A stretch of DNA of 64,000 nucleotides from Streptomyces sp. 840.1 (GCF_003751445.1 NZ_RJUU01000001.1:191001-255000), one strand, 5' to 3'; shown: positions 40,576 to 54,470, counted from the stretch's first letter. The notes: generated from the letters alone by a model not told the origin. Made by a program: numbers and translations.

Positions 40576-42447
40576 CTACTTCTTCTGCTCGACCTTCACC
40601 CAGTCGATCTCGGCCTTGATGCCGCCCTGGGCGACCCGGTCGACGCTGGACTGAGGCAGGCCCCAGTAGGGCTGGGTGACCTTGTTCCAGCCGGCCGGGT
40701 AGGCGCCGCCGAGGGCCAGGTTGAGGATCACGTACTGGTTGTGGTCGAAGACCCACTGGCCCCGGGTGGACTCCAGCTTCTGGCGGGAGGTCCGCTGGAC
40801 GACCCGGTCGTCGACGGTGAACGTCATGCCCTCGGCCGTCCACTCGACGCCGTAGGTGTGCCATGCGTCGGCGCGGCCGCCGTTGGGATAGGTCTGCTGC
40901 TTGCCGATGTTGCCGTCGGCGGAGTAGCCGGGGCCGTGCAGTGCGGAGCTGGTCCAGTCCCCGTAGCCGATGTTCTCCATGATGTCCGTCTCGCCCGAGC
41001 CGGGCCAGGAGACCGTCGGGTCGTCGACGTTGCTGCCGAGCATCCAGAAGGCGGGCCAGTAGCCGTCCCCGACCGGCAGCTTCATACGGGCGCTGACCTT
41101 GCCGTAGGTGAAGTCGAACTTGGTGTTGGTGTCGACCCGGCCGGAGGTGAAGTCGAAGGTGCCGTTGGGTGTGGAGGTGCAGCCCTTGCAGTACTTCGAC
41201 TGGAGGACGAGTGCGCCGTTCTCGGTGCGGATGTTGTCGGGCGAGTCCACGTAGGCCTGCGACTCGCCGTTCACCGGGCCCATCTCGGTGCCCGTGCGCA
41301 CCACCCGCCACTTGGAGCGGTCCAGGCCGGAGCCGGTGAAGTCGTCGAAGAACGTGGTGCTGTAGGCGCCGCCGGGGTCCTTGGGCAGGGCCGGGTAGGC
41401 GGCGGACGCGCTGCCTCCGGTGCCCCAGACCTGGAACTCGTAGAGCGAGTAGCCGAACTGGGCGGTGGCGGGCGCCGGGTTGTAGAAGGAGCGGCGCTCC
41501 ACGCCGAGCATCCGGACGTAGCGGCCGGTGGCGGGGGTGGCCAGATCGACGGTGTCGTGGCGTCCGGCGGCGTCGCCGGGCGACTTGACGTCGGCGCGGC
41601 GGGCGGCGACCTCGGCGGCGGAGGGCTGGTGGACGGTGCGCCAGGTGCGGTTGTCGTCGGAGACCTGGATGCGGTAGTCGACGGCGTAGGCCGCCTCCCA
41701 GTACAGGTCGACGGAGCTGATGGTGGAGGTGGCGCCGAGGTCGACGCTCACCCAGCGGTCGGCGTTCCAGTCGCTGGACCAGCGGGACTGGCCGCCCTTG
41801 AGGTCGGCCGGCCAGCCGCCGTCGGTGACGAAGCCGGGTGAACTGCCCGCGTCCTGGTAGAGGTTGCCGTACGCGGGGTGGTTCAGGGCCAGGTTGGTGC
41901 GGGTGGTGGAGGCGGGGGCGGGCTCTCCCCCGTACACCTTGAAGGAGTAGAGGGAGTAGCCCCAGGCGGTGGCGCGCTGGATGCCGCGCATCCGGACGTA
42001 GCGGCCGGCCACCTCCTGCGGGTAGGTGTGGGCGGTGACGCTGCCGCCGGTGCCGTCGTCCTCGGTGTAGAAGGTGGTCCAGTCGGTGCCGTTCTTCGAC
42101 ACCTCCAGGACGTACTTCTTGCCGTAGGCGGCCTCCCAGTCCAGGGTGACCTGGCTGATCCGGAGGGTGGCTCCGAGGTCGACCCTGACCCAGGCGTTGT
42201 CGGCGAAGTCGCTGGACCAGCGGGTGGTGCCGTTACCGTCGGTGGCGGCACCGGGTCCGGCCGCGCCGTTCTCGGAGCCGGACGCCGTGACGGCCCCGGG
42301 ATTCGCGGTGTAGGCGGCGGCCGCCCGGTCGGTGTCCCAGGCCGATGCCTGCGCGGCGGCCCGGGGTGCGGGCGCCGCGAAGGCCACGGGTGCGGCGAGG
42401 GCGAGCAGGGCGGCGGTGGTGGCTGCCAGAGTCGTACGAGAGGGCAC
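40576..42447 (-). CDS. Secreted GH16 beta-1,3-glucanase with two discoidin-type (CBM32/F5-F8C) modules
   Basis: 623 aa. Signal peptide 1 to about 34 (ending near APRAAAQA), two discoidin-like carbohydrate-binding modules (about 45-180 and 190-350; WVRVDLGAT and WVSVDLGAT mark them), then the GH16 domain. Catalytic motif GETDIMEN gives nucleophile E486 and acid/base E491, the ExDxxE form of laminarinase-type GH16 enzymes. GTG 42447 follows GGGAG; a longer start at 42486 would precede the signal with polar residues. It is the last gene of the transporter/beta-glucosidase operon and would produce the oligosaccharides imported by that transporter. Confidence 0.92.
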   Translation of the reverse strand: MPSRTTLAATTAALLALAAPVAFAAPAPRAAAQASAWDTDRAAAAYTANPGAVTASGSENGAAGPGAATDGNGTTRWSSDFADNAWVRVDLGATLRISQVTLDWEAAYGKKYVLEVSKNGTDWTTFYTEDDGTGGSVTAHTYPQEVAGRYVRMRGIQRATAWGYSLYSFKVYGGEPAPASTTRTNLALNHPAYGNLYQDAGSSPGFVTDGGWPADLKGGQSRWSSDWNADRWVSVDLGATSTISSVDLYWEAAYAVDYRIQVSDDNRTWRTVHQPSAAEVAARRADVKSPGDAAGRHDTVDLATPATGRYVRMLGVERRSFYNPAPATAQFGYSLYEFQVWGTGGSASAAYPALPKDPGGAYSTTFFDDFTGSGLDRSKWRVVRTGTEMGPVNGESQAYVDSPDNIRTENGALVLQSKYCKGCTSTPNGTFDFTSGRVDTNTKFDFTYGKVSARMKLPVGDGYWPAFWMLGSNVDDPTVSWPGSGETDIMENIGYGDWTSSALHGPGYSADGNIGKQQTYPNGGRADAWHTYGVEWTAEGMTFTVDDRVVQRTSRQKLESTRGQWVFDHNQYVILNLALGGAYPAGWNKVTQPYWGLPQSSVDRVAQGGIKAEIDWVKVEQKK

Positions 42448-42498
42448 GGTGGGGCTCCCGTTCGTTTCCAGGGGATGCGCGGCCACGCGCGGACGCGG

Positions 42499-43917
<1,419 letters not shown>

Positions 43918-43948
43918 GGTTCTCCTGTGGTGTGCGGTGCGTAGGTCG

Positions 43949-44958
43949 CTACGGGCGGGCGACTGCGGGGGCCGGGGCTTCCTTGTGGAGCCAGCAGGCC
44001 ACCGAGCGGGAGCTGTCCCCGTCCGGTACGGCGAGCACCGGGACGTGGGTGTCGCAGCCCTCGACCTGCTTGGCGCAGCGGGGGTGGAAGGCGCAGCCGG
44101 CGGGCATCGCGGACAGGTGCGGGGGCGAGCCCGGGATGCCGCTGAGTTCGCGCCGGGGGCCGTGCAGCGCGGGGAAGGAGTGCAGCAGTCCGTCGCTGTA
44201 GGGGTGGCGGGGGTCGCGGTAGATGTCGGCCGACGCGGCCTCCTCGACGATCCGGCCGCCGTACATGATCGCGATCCGGTCGGAGAACTCGATCAGGAGC
44301 GAGATGTCGTGGGTGATGAAGACGACCGAGAAGCCGAGCTCCTCGCGGAGCTTGACCAGCTGGCGCAGGATCTGCCGCTGCATGACGACGTCCAGGGCCG
44401 TCGTGGGCTCGTCCATGATGACGATCTCGGGTTCCAGCGCGAGGGCCATCGCGATCATCACGCGCTGGCGCATTCCGCCGGAGAGCTGGTGCGGGTAGGC
44501 GCCGAGCCGGTCGGCGGAGATCCCGACGAGCTTGAGGAGCTCCCTGGCGCGTGCGGTGCGCTCCGCCCGCTTCATCTCCGGGCGGTGGGCCTGGAGTACG
44601 TCGGTGAGCTGGCTGTGGACCGTGTGCACCGGGTTGAGGGAGTTCATCGCGCCCTGGAAGACGATCGACAGCTCCTGCCAGCGGAAGGCCCGCAGTTCGG
44701 GGGCCGACAGGGTCAGCAGGTCGAGTGCCTGGCCGTCGCGCTGGTGGTAGCGCACCTCGCCGCCGGTGATGACGCCGGGCGGGGAGAGCAGCCGGGTGAC
44801 GGCGTACGCCAGGGTGGACTTGCCGGAGCCGGACTCGCCCGCGAGGCCGAGCACCTCGCCGCGGTGCAGGGTGAGGTCGATGTCGCGCAGCGCGTGCACG
44901 GCGTCGTCCCCGGTCCCGTAGTCGACGTTGAGGCCGCTGATGCTGAGGACGGGCTCGC

Positions 44959-44962
<4 letters not shown>
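43949..44962 (-). CDS. ABC transporter ATPase, OppD type
   Basis: 337 aa. Walker [10 protein letters not shown], signature LSGGMRQRV, Walker [13 protein letters not shown]. The C-terminal Cys motif (CAFHPRC, then EGCDTH and ACWL) is typical of OppD/OppF. It overlaps the permease stop by four bases. Together with the OppF-type subunit it drives the five-gene importer. Confidence 0.94.
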
Positions 44963-45957
<995 letters not shown>

Positions 45958-45961
45958 GAAC

Positions 45962-46942
45962 CTACGCCTCCCTTCGGGTACGGGGGTCGAGGATCATGTA
46001 GAGGACGTCGGCGAGGAGGTTCGCGGCCAGGACGGAGAGCGTGATGATGAGGAAGACGCCCTGCATCAGGGGGTAGTCCTTGGCGCCCACGCCCTGGAAG
46101 AGCTGGTAGCCGATGCCCGGGTAGGAGAAGACCATCTCCACCAGCAGGGTGCCGCCGACGATGAAGCCGAGCGAGAGCGCGAAGCCGGAGATGTTGGGCA
46201 GGATCGCGTTGCGGGCGGCGTACCCGAACATCACCCGGCGCTCGGAGAGTCCCTTGGCCTGGGCGACCATGACGTAGTCCTCGGAGGAGACCGTCACCAT
46301 CATGTTGCGCATGCCGAGGATCCAGCCCGCCACCGCGCTGAGCACGATGGTGAGGCCGGGCAGTGCCCCGTGGTAGAGCGCGCTGGAGATGAACGGCCAG
46401 TCGAAGGCGGGGACCAGCGAGTTGTCGTAGCCTCCGGCGGCCGGGAAGAGCGGCCACTTCACGGCGAACAGCGAGATGGCGATCAGGCCGAGCCAGAAGT
46501 ACGGGATCGCCGAGATGAAGGTGGTGACGGGCAGCAGGCTGTCCATCCAGGAGCCGCGCCGCCAGCCGGTGAAGACGCCGATCCCGGTGCCGAGCACGAA
46601 GCTGATCAGCGTCGTGATGCCGACGAGGGCCAGCGTCCACGGCAGCGACTGGGCGATCACCTCGCTCACCGGCGTCGGGAAGAAGGTGAACGACAGGCCG
46701 AGGTCGCCGTCGAGCAGGTGGCCCCAGTAGTCGGTGTACTGCTCCCAGATCGACTGGTGCTTGTCCAGGCCGAAGAGCGCCTTGAGGGAGGCGATGGCGC
46801 TGGTGTCCAGCTGTCCCTGGAAGCGGGCGATGAGCGCCTGCACCGGGTCGCCGGGCATCAGGCGCGGGATGAGGAAGTTGATGGTGATCGCGGCCCACGC
46901 GGTGACCAGGTAGAAGGCGAGCCTCTGCAGCAGGTACTTCAC
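45962..46942 (-). CDS. ABC transporter permease, OppB type
   Basis: 326 aa. GTG 46942 overlaps the OppF-type gene stop (GTGA); the longer frame upstream is rejected. It starts with [19 protein letters not shown] and contains PRLMPGDPV and the coupling loop [17 protein letters not shown]. Confidence 0.93.
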   Translation of the reverse strand: MKYLLQRLAFYLVTAWAAITINFLIPRLMPGDPVQALIARFQGQLDTSAIASLKALFGLDKHQSIWEQYTDYWGHLLDGDLGLSFTFFPTPVSEVIAQSLPWTLALVGITTLISFVLGTGIGVFTGWRRGSWMDSLLPVTTFISAIPYFWLGLIAISLFAVKWPLFPAAGGYDNSLVPAFDWPFISSALYHGALPGLTIVLSAVAGWILGMRNMMVTVSSEDYVMVAQAKGLSERRVMFGYAARNAILPNISGFALSLGFIVGGTLLVEMVFSYPGIGYQLFQGVGAKDYPLMQGVFLIITLSVLAANLLADVLYMILDPRTRREA

Positions 46943-47997
46943 TTCGCGGCCTCCTTCTCGTGGTCGGCGGCGCGGCCGGCGCCGTCCGCGTACAGCCAGC
47001 AGGCCGCCCACTGGCCGTCGGCCAGGTCGAAGCGGGGCGGCAGCTCGGTGCGGCAGCGCTCCATCGCCTTGGGGCAGCGGGGGTGGAAGCGGCAGCCGGC
47101 CGGTGGCTCGATGAGCGAGGGGGGCTCGCCGCTGCCGGTCTCCTCCTGCTCCTCCTCGGCGACGACCCGGTCCGGGTCGGGTGCCGAGGCGATCAGCAGC
47201 TGGGTGTAGGGGTGTGCGGGGCGCTGGGTGACGGTCTCGCTGTCACCGCCCTCCACGATCCGGCCCGCGTACATCACCAGCGTGGAGTCCGCGAAGTAGC
47301 GGGCGGAGGCGATGTCGTGGGTGATGTAGAGGATCGCGAGGTGCATGCGGTCCTTGAGGTCCTTGAGCAGGTTGAGGACCCCGAGCCGGATGGAGACGTC
47401 CAGCATCGAGACGGGCTCGTCCGCGAGGAGGACCTGGGGGTCGGCGCCGAGCGCGCGGGCGATGGCCACGCGCTGGCGCTGACCTCCCGACAGCTCGTGC
47501 GGGAACTTGTCCAGGTACTGATGAGGAGGAGTCAGCTGGACGCGGTTCAGCAGAGCGGTCAGGTTCTGTTCCAGTTCCGCCTCGCCGTTCCCCGCCCGGC
47601 CGTGGATCTTCAGCGACCGGGTGAGGTGGTAGCGCACGGTGTGCACCGGGTTCAGCGAGGCGAACGGGTCCTGGAAGATGAGCTGGACCCGGCGTACGTA
47701 ACTGCGGAAGGACCGGCCACGTCCGGCCTTCGCCGGCTGCCCGTCCAGGTGGATCTCGCCCTCGGTGAGCGGATACAGCTGGGCGAGCACTCTGGCGACG
47801 GTGGACTTCCCGGAGCCCGACTCCCCCACCAGTGCCGTGACGGTGCCGCGCCGCAGTTTCAGCGAGACGTCGTCGACGGCGTGGACGGTACGGCGCTTGC
47901 CCGCGAGGAGATCGCGGCCGGTGCGCCGTACGGCGAAGTGCTTGGTGACTCCGCGTGCTTCGAGCACGACGTGGTTCTTTTCGGACTGTTCAGACAT
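46939..47997 (-). CDS. ABC transporter ATPase, OppF type
   Basis: 352 aa. Walker [10 protein letters not shown], signature LSGGQRQRV, Walker [13 protein letters not shown]. The C-terminal Cys motif [14 protein letters not shown] is intact. A basic insert ([18 protein letters not shown]) follows the first strand, usual for OppF. It lies 24 bp after the binding-protein gene. Confidence 0.94.
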   Translation of the reverse strand: MSEQSEKNHVVLEARGVTKHFAVRRTGRDLLAGKRRTVHAVDDVSLKLRRGTVTALVGESGSGKSTVARVLAQLYPLTEGEIHLDGQPAKAGRGRSFRSYVRRVQLIFQDPFASLNPVHTVRYHLTRSLKIHGRAGNGEAELEQNLTALLNRVQLTPPHQYLDKFPHELSGGQRQRVAIARALGADPQVLLADEPVSMLDVSIRLGVLNLLKDLKDRMHLAILYITHDIASARYFADSTLVMYAGRIVEGGDSETVTQRPAHPYTQLLIASAPDPDRVVAEEEQEETGSGEPPSLIEPPAGCRFHPRCPKAMERCRTELPPRFDLADGQWAACWLYADGAGRAADHEKEAAK

Positions 47998-48021
47998 GGC
48001 CGGTACCTGGATCCCTGCGTC

Positions 48022-49695
48022 CTACTTGGCGGGCTTGAGCTTCAGCACGATCTGCAGCGCCGAGCGCTGGGTGTGCTGCGGATCGGCGTACGGGTTGGCC
48101 TCGGTGGGCCAGCCCACCCAGTTCTTGGTGGAGTACTCCGCCCCGATGGGCGCGGCCGCCGTCGGGATCATCGGCGCCTGCTCGACCATGATCTTCTGCA
48201 GGGTGTTCATCGCGGTGATGCGGGTGGTGTCGCTGGTGGCGTTGGCGAAGTCCTTGAGCGCCTCGGTGGCCTCGGTGCTCTTGAAGCGGCCGAAGTTGCC
48301 CTGCTGGGAGGGCTTGCCGATGGGCTGGAGCAGCGCGCCGTCCATGATGTTCTGGTACATGTCGTACGGGGTGGCGCCGCTGTTGGTCCAGTGCAGGGTC
48401 GCGTCGAAGTTGCCGTTGGCGACGTCCGCGCCCCAGGCCTCGGCGGTCTGCGTCTTGACCTTGGCGTCGATGCCGAGCTGCTTGATGTTGTCCTTGATGA
48501 TCGCGAGGCCGGTGATGTAGTCGTTCCAGCCGGCCGGGTCGGTGAAGGTGAGCTTCACGGCCTTGCCACCCGGGTCCTTCAGTACGCCGCCGCTGAGCGT
48601 GAAGCCGGCCTTCTCCAGGACCTTCTTGGCGCCCTCGACGTCGGGCTTCGTGGTGGCGTTCTTGTACTCGGGAGAGATGAAGGACTTGCCGGCGGGCAAC
48701 GGGATGCCGGTCGGGTTGGTGATCTCCGGGTAGAGGGTCGCCTCGGCCTGGGTGTAGATCGCGTTGCGGTCGACGACCATCGCCATGGCCTTGCGCAGCG
48801 CCGGGTTGTCGAACGGCTTGCGGGCGGTGTTGAACCACAGTCCGTGGATGCCGAGCCCGGACGGGAACCACAGCTTGTGGTTCTTGGGGTCCTTGGAGAT
48901 GTACAGCTGCTTGTAGTTCGGCATGAAGACGAACGACCACTCCAGCTTGCCGCTGGCCAGCGCGGTGGTGGCGGCGCTGTTGTCGTTGTAGGTGCTGTAG
49001 CGCAGCTCCTTGACCTTCGTCGCACCCTTCCAGTAGGTGGGCGTGGCGGTCAGGGTGGTGGTCTGCGGCGTGAACGTCTTGAGCTTGTACGGGCCCGAGC
49101 CGACGGGTGTGCGGTTGGGCCAGGTCTCCGGGTCCTTGACGCCTTCCCAGATGTGCTTGGGCACGATGAACTGCTGGATGATCTTGTTCTGGTTGACGTA
49201 CTGCGAGTCGTCGAAGGTCAGCACGACCTTCTTGCCCTCGACCTTCACCCCGCCCCACGCGATGCCGTCCTGGTTGAGCGCCGGGTGCTTCTTCAGGAGG
49301 TTGAAGGTGAACGCGACGTCGTCGGCGGTCAGCGGCTTGCCGTCGGCCCACTTGGCCTTGTCGTCGAGGGTGAAGGTGACCTTGGTGAAGTTGAGGTCCC
49401 ACTTCCACTCGGTCGCCAGCCACGGGTCGGCCTTTTCGGCGGGCCGGATCTGCCTGACCATCGCGAGCGGCTCGTAGATCATGTACCGGTAGCCGAGGGT
49501 GGCGCCCGCCGAGGTGTTCAGGAACGGGTTGCTGTTGTTCGTCTGCGGCCCGTCCGGCTTGCCGATGTTCAGGACGCCCGACGCGGCGCCGCCGCCCTTG
49601 TTGGCGTTCGAGTTGGCTGACGAGCATCCGGCGGCGAGCGCGACCACCGCGGTGGCGAGCGCGACCGCTCTGAGCGTGTGACGGCGTGCGGACAT
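48022..49695 (-). CDS. Oligosaccharide-type substrate-binding lipoprotein (SBP_bac_5 family)
   Basis: 557 aa. Lipobox ALAAGCSS follows a basic N-terminus; ATG 49695 follows GGAG. The family 5 fold is clear ([37 protein letters not shown]). Many Trp/Tyr residues ([23 protein letters not shown]) suit sugar stacking. Family 5 proteins usually bind peptides, but the operon with GH1 and GH16 and the layout of the Thermotoga laminaribiose system argue for beta-glucan oligosaccharides (inference). Confidence 0.9.
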   Translation of the reverse strand: MSARRHTLRAVALATAVVALAAGCSSANSNANKGGGAASGVLNIGKPDGPQTNNSNPFLNTSAGATLGYRYMIYEPLAMVRQIRPAEKADPWLATEWKWDLNFTKVTFTLDDKAKWADGKPLTADDVAFTFNLLKKHPALNQDGIAWGGVKVEGKKVVLTFDDSQYVNQNKIIQQFIVPKHIWEGVKDPETWPNRTPVGSGPYKLKTFTPQTTTLTATPTYWKGATKVKELRYSTYNDNSAATTALASGKLEWSFVFMPNYKQLYISKDPKNHKLWFPSGLGIHGLWFNTARKPFDNPALRKAMAMVVDRNAIYTQAEATLYPEITNPTGIPLPAGKSFISPEYKNATTKPDVEGAKKVLEKAGFTLSGGVLKDPGGKAVKLTFTDPAGWNDYITGLAIIKDNIKQLGIDAKVKTQTAEAWGADVANGNFDATLHWTNSGATPYDMYQNIMDGALLQPIGKPSQQGNFGRFKSTEATEALKDFANATSDTTRITAMNTLQKIMVEQAPMIPTAAAPIGAEYSTKNWVGWPTEANPYADPQHTQRSALQIVLKLKPAK

Positions 49696-49858
49696 AACGA
49701 CTCCAGGAGGGACTGGCGGGTCTGGGAGATCCGGAAACGGACAGCGCTCGGCGCGCCGGGTACGGGCGGGTGCTGATGCGGTGCGGTGCGGTGCGGGTGC
49801 GCGCAGCCGGCTGCTGCGCGGAGTACGGGAGCGGGGAGGCCGGGTCCGGCCCCGTCCG

Positions 49859-50833
<975 letters not shown>

Positions 50834-51123
50834 CGGGGGGCCTCCAGGACGCAACAGGGCAGAGAGAGCGACCGGTGGTGGAACCGGTACCGCAACCGGT
50901 TCCGGAACCGGTACCGGCGTTGGTGGCGTGAGTTAACCCCGCCGACACAGAGCCGTCAATACTTCACGCCGAGATTGGTCCGTACCCATCCTTCGAGCTG
51001 CGAGGAACGCCGATACGTTCAAGTCTTGAAGACCTACACCCTTGACGTGAGCACGTAATAGCAGTTCACTCACGCCTCGTTCGACGGCAAGTTCCCCACA
51101 CTCCGCCGAGAGAGGTCTTGACC
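50834..51123. other. Divergent gap between lacI and GH30 genes
   Basis: 290 bp. Besides the ACCGGT array it contains the perfect inverted repeat TTCAAG-T-CTTGAA (51018-51030), about 95 bp before the GH30 start. TTGACG occurs at 51042-51047 but without a correctly spaced -10. GAGAGAGG at 51109-51116 is the GH30 ribosome site. Confidence 0.45.
50871..50918. repeat. Four tandem 12-bp ACCGGT repeats, candidate LacI operator array
   Basis: ACCGGT starts at 50871, 50883, 50895 and 50907, exactly 12 bp apart. The units are ACCGGTGGTGGA, ACCGGTACCGCA, ACCGGTTCCGGA and ACCGGTACCGGC. Each has the central CG of LacI-type operators, and the third is in the palindrome AACCGGTT. It lies 38 bp upstream of the lacI start, between lacI and the divergent GH30 gene. 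Confidence 0.65.
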
Positions 51124-52584
51124 ATGATCCGATCAGGAAGAGCCGTACGGGCGCTGCTCGCCGCAGCGCTGGCCACCGCCGGCCTCACCGGGCTCTCGTC
51201 CCCCACCGCCCAGGCCGCGGGCGAGACCGTGCACATCGCCCTGACCACCACCGACGACTCCGGCGGGCGACACGTCACCCGGGGCCTGGAGGCCCAGACC
51301 CCGATCGCCTTCGAGGCCGGCAGCGGCGGCGACGGCACGAGCATCACGGTCGACGAGAACACCGGGTACCAGACCTTCACCGGCGGCGGCGCCTCGTTCA
51401 CCGACACGGCCGCGTACCTGATGAAGAGCAGCGGGGCGCTGAGCCAGGCGGCCCGGGACGCCACGATGAAGAAGCTGTTCTCCCCCACGGACGGCATCGG
51501 CCTCTCGTTCGTCCGCAACCCGATGGGCGGCTCCGACCTGGCCCGCACCGGCTACACGTACGACGACATCCCCGCCGGGCAGACCGACCCGTCGCTCGGG
51601 CAGTTCTCGATCGCACACGATCTGCAGGACGTGCTCCCGCTCACCAAGCAGGCCAGGGAACTGAACCCGGACCTGACGACGGTGGCGTCCCCCTGGACCG
51701 CCCCGGCGTGGATGAAGGACAGCGGGCAGCTCAACGGCGGCTGGCTGAAGGCGGAGAACTACGGCACCTACGCCGACTACTTCGTCAAGTACCTGAAGGC
51801 CTACCGGGATCAGGGCGTTCCGGTCGACTACGTGACCGCGCAGAACGAGCCGACCTGCTGCTCCGGCTACCCCTCGATGAGCTGGAACGGCTCCGGGCTC
51901 GCGTACTTCACCAAGAACGAGCTGCTGCCCGGACTCCAGTCGGCCGGCCTGTCCACCAAGGTGCTGGCGCACGACTGGAACTGGGACACCTACGACGAGT
52001 ACGCGGCCGCCACCGTGGACGACGCCGAGGTGCGCGACCACCCCAACTTCGGCGGGATCGCCTGGCACGGGTACGGCGGTGACGTGGCGAAACAGAGCGC
52101 GGTGCACGACCGGTACCCCGCGCTGGACGCCTTCCAGACCGAGCACTCGGGCGGCACCTGGATCGCCGACCAGCAGCGCGAGGACATGATGAACATCATC
52201 GACTACACCCGCAACTGGGCGAAGTCGGTGACCAAGTGGTCCCTGGCGGTGGACCAGAACCGGGGCCCGCACAACGGCGGCTGCGGCACCTGCGACGGTC
52301 TGATCACCGTGCACAACGGCGACGGGAGCAGCGGACAGGTCGACTACAACATCGAGTACTACACGATGGGCCACCTGACCAAGTTCGTCCGCCCGGGAGC
52401 CACCCGGATCGCCTCCACGGCCAGCTCCACCGTGCCCAACGTGGCCTGGCGCAACCCGGACGGCTCGAAGGCGCTGATCGCGTACAACGGCAGCGGCTCG
52501 GCGCAGCCGGTCACCGTCAACTGGGGCGGGCAGAGGTTCACCTACTCCCTGCCGGCCCGCACCTCCGCGACGTTCACCTGGTAG
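51124..52584 (+). CDS. Secreted GH30 glycosidase (probable endo-beta-1,6-glucanase)
   Basis: 486 aa. Signal peptide MIRSGRAVRALLAAALATAG, cleavage near AQAA. The GH30 barrel shows acid/base E242 (QNEPTCCSG) and nucleophile E340 (TEHSGG). A short beta-sandwich domain ends at FTYSLPARTSATFTW, as in other GH30 enzymes. GH30 includes glucosylceramidase, xylanase and beta-1,6-glucanase types; the beta-glucan context favours the last (inference). ATG 51124 is chosen over the TTG two codons earlier. Confidence 0.9.
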   Translation: MIRSGRAVRALLAAALATAGLTGLSSPTAQAAGETVHIALTTTDDSGGRHVTRGLEAQTPIAFEAGSGGDGTSITVDENTGYQTFTGGGASFTDTAAYLMKSSGALSQAARDATMKKLFSPTDGIGLSFVRNPMGGSDLARTGYTYDDIPAGQTDPSLGQFSIAHDLQDVLPLTKQARELNPDLTTVASPWTAPAWMKDSGQLNGGWLKAENYGTYADYFVKYLKAYRDQGVPVDYVTAQNEPTCCSGYPSMSWNGSGLAYFTKNELLPGLQSAGLSTKVLAHDWNWDTYDEYAAATVDDAEVRDHPNFGGIAWHGYGGDVAKQSAVHDRYPALDAFQTEHSGGTWIADQQREDMMNIIDYTRNWAKSVTKWSLAVDQNRGPHNGGCGTCDGLITVHNGDGSSGQVDYNIEYYTMGHLTKFVRPGATRIASTASSTVPNVAWRNPDGSKALIAYNGSGSAQPVTVNWGGQRFTYSLPARTSATFTW

Positions 52585-52625
52585 GCGGGCCCACCGGGGC
52601 AGAGCTGCGGATGTACATCCGCAAA

Positions 52626-52674
52626 GGCCGCCGTGCCGCCGGGACACCACTTGTGTCCCGGCGGCACGGCGGCC
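52626..52674. terminator. Strong bidirectional terminator between GH30 and cimA
   Basis: Perfect 22-bp inverted repeat (52626-52647 with 52653-52674) and 5-nt loop, 6 bp from the converging end of cimA. Confidence 0.85.
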
Positions 52675-52679
52675 CCGCA

Positions 52680-54287
52680 CTACTCCGTCGGCTCGATCCC
52701 CGCGCGCAGCAGGCCGAAGGTGTACGCGTCCTCCAGCGCCTGCCAGGACGCCGCGATGATGTTCTCCGCGACGCCCACGGTCGACCAGTCGGCCGTGCCG
52801 TCACCCGTGGTGATCAGGACCCTGGTCGTGGAGTCGGAACCGGTGCGCCCCTCCAGGATGCGGACCTTGTAGTCCACCAGCTCCAGCTTGGCGAGCTGCG
52901 GGTAGATCCGTTCCAGCGCGACGCGCAGCGCCCGGTCGAGCGCGTTGACCGGGCCGTTGCCCTCGGCGGTGGCGACGATGCGCTCGCCCTTGGACCAGAG
53001 CTTCACGGTCGCCTCGTTGGCGTGCGTGCCGTCGGGGCGGTCCTCGACGATGGCGCGCCAGGACTCGGTACGGAAGTAGCGGCGCACCCGGCCCTCGGCC
53101 TCGGCCCGCAGCAGCAGCTCGAAGGAGGCGTCGGCCGCCTCGTAGGTGTAGCCCTTGAGCTCGCGCTCCTTGACCCGCTCCACGACGCGCTGGACGAGCG
53201 CCCGGTCGCCCCCGAGGTCGATGCCGAGCTCCTGGCTCTTGAGCTCGATGGAGGCGCGGCCGGCCATGTCCGACACGAGCATCCGCATGGAGTTGCCGAC
53301 CAGCGCGGGATCGATGTGCTGGTACAGGTCGGGGTCGACCTTGATCGCGGAGGCGTGCAGCCCGGCCTTGTGCGCGAAGGCCGAGACACCGACGTAGGGC
53401 TGGTGGGTGGAGGGGGCGAGGTTGACGACCTCCGCGATGGCGTGCGAGACGCGGGTCATGTCGGCGAGCGCGCCCTCGGGCAGCACGGTCTTGCCGTACT
53501 TGAGCTCCAGCGCGGCGACGACGGGGAAGAGGTTGGCGTTGCCGACCCGCTCGCCGTAGCCGTTGGCGGTGCACTGGACGTGGGTGGCGCCCGCGTCGAC
53601 CGCGGCCAGGGTGTTGGCGACGGCGCAGCCGGTGTCGTCCTGGGCGTGAATGCCCAGGCGGGCGCCGGTGTCCGCGAGGACGGTGGAGACGACGGCCTGG
53701 ACCTGGGCCGGGAGCATCCCGCCGTTGGTGTCGCAGAGGATGACGACGTCCGCGCCGGCCTCGGACGCGCTGCGCACGACGGCCTTGGCGTACTCGGCGT
53801 TGGCGCGGTAGCCGTCGAAGAAGTGCTCGCAGTCGACGAAGACCCGGCGGCCCTGTTCGCGGAGGAAGGAGACGGTGTCGCGGACCATCTCCAGGTTCTC
53901 CTCCAGGGTGGTGCGCAGGGCCAGTTCCACATGGCGGTCGTGGGACTTGGCGACCAGCGTGATCACCGGTGCGCCCGATTCCAGCAGCGCCTTGACCTGG
54001 GGGTCTTCGGCCGCCCTGCCGCCCGCTCTGCGGGTCGCGCCGAAGGCGACCAGCTCGGCGTTGCGGAATTCGATCTCCTGCTGGGCGCGGGCGAAGAACT
54101 CGGTGTCACGTGGGTTGGCGCCCGGCCAGCCGCCTTCGATGAAGCCGACGCCGAAGTTGTCCAGGTGCCGGGCGATGGTGAGCTTGTCGGCGACCGTCAG
54201 GTTGATGCCTTCACGCTGCGCACCGTCGCGCAGGGTGGTGTCGAAGACGTGGAAACTGTCGTCGGTGGGCTTGGCCTTGGTGGTCAT
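52680..54287 (-). CDS. cimA: Citramalate synthase
   Basis: 535 aa, the long CimA form of the LeuA-like family. It makes (R)-citramalate from pyruvate and acetyl-CoA, the threonine-independent route to 2-oxobutyrate and isoleucine. The catalytic start FDTTLRDGAQREG, metal site HAQDDTGCAVAN and the C-terminal regulatory domain (about 400-535) are present. ATG 54287 (MTTKAKPTDDSFHVF) matches the family start; a much longer in-frame extension would run through a terminator and is rejected. Near ilvE and leuB, so the window carries a branched-chain amino acid cluster. The leader may contain an attenuator. Confidence 0.93.
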   Translation of the reverse strand: MTTKAKPTDDSFHVFDTTLRDGAQREGINLTVADKLTIARHLDNFGVGFIEGGWPGANPRDTEFFARAQQEIEFRNAELVAFGATRRAGGRAAEDPQVKALLESGAPVITLVAKSHDRHVELALRTTLEENLEMVRDTVSFLREQGRRVFVDCEHFFDGYRANAEYAKAVVRSASEAGADVVILCDTNGGMLPAQVQAVVSTVLADTGARLGIHAQDDTGCAVANTLAAVDAGATHVQCTANGYGERVGNANLFPVVAALELKYGKTVLPEGALADMTRVSHAIAEVVNLAPSTHQPYVGVSAFAHKAGLHASAIKVDPDLYQHIDPALVGNSMRMLVSDMAGRASIELKSQELGIDLGGDRALVQRVVERVKERELKGYTYEAADASFELLLRAEAEGRVRRYFRTESWRAIVEDRPDGTHANEATVKLWSKGERIVATAEGNGPVNALDRALRVALERIYPQLAKLELVDYKVRILEGRTGSDSTTRVLITTGDGTADWSTVGVAENIIAASWQALEDAYTFGLLRAGIEPTE

Positions 54288-54364
54288 GCTGGTCTGACTC
54301 CTGTCGGATGAGTGGATCCGGACGATCTGGCTCCACTTGCCCCCATCATCCCGCGTGCCTCGCT

Positions 54365-54384
54365 CCGGCCGAGGTGAGGGCCGG
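54365..54384 (-). other. Small hairpin in the cimA leader
   Basis: CCGGCC (54365-54370) pairs with GGCCGG (54379-54384) around an 8-nt loop, directly after the terminator T-run on the minus strand. Possible alternative fold. Confidence 0.35.
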
Positions 54385-54415
54385 AAAACAAAAAACCCCT
54401 CGCGGGTGCGAGAGG
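54385..54415 (-). terminator. Intrinsic terminator with T-run upstream of cimA (attenuator candidate)
   Basis: On the minus strand an 8-bp stem (54415-54408 with 54403-54396, one G-U pair), a 4-nt loop and TTTTTTGTTTT form a classic Rho-independent terminator, unusual here because the other hairpins lack T-runs. It lies 98 bp upstream of the cimA ATG. Confidence 0.75.
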
Positions 54416-54470
54416 TCTGCGCGCGGGTCTGGGGCACGATGGCCGTGCCGTACATGGTGGTACGGGACGG

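Noticed and set aside
37840..41841. 1333-codon plus-strand frame
   Set aside because: Spans several real minus-strand genes (DGPF, RibD-like, TPM, GH16) and their terminators; a shadow.
49778..49800. GGTGC pentamer repeats between the binding-protein and lacI genes
   Set aside because: Only about four short GC-rich units; chance in this base composition is likely.
54288..54455. N-terminal extension of citramalate synthase starting at 54455
   Set aside because: The in-frame extension runs through the T-run terminator and has no family similarity; the ATG at 54287 matches the usual start.
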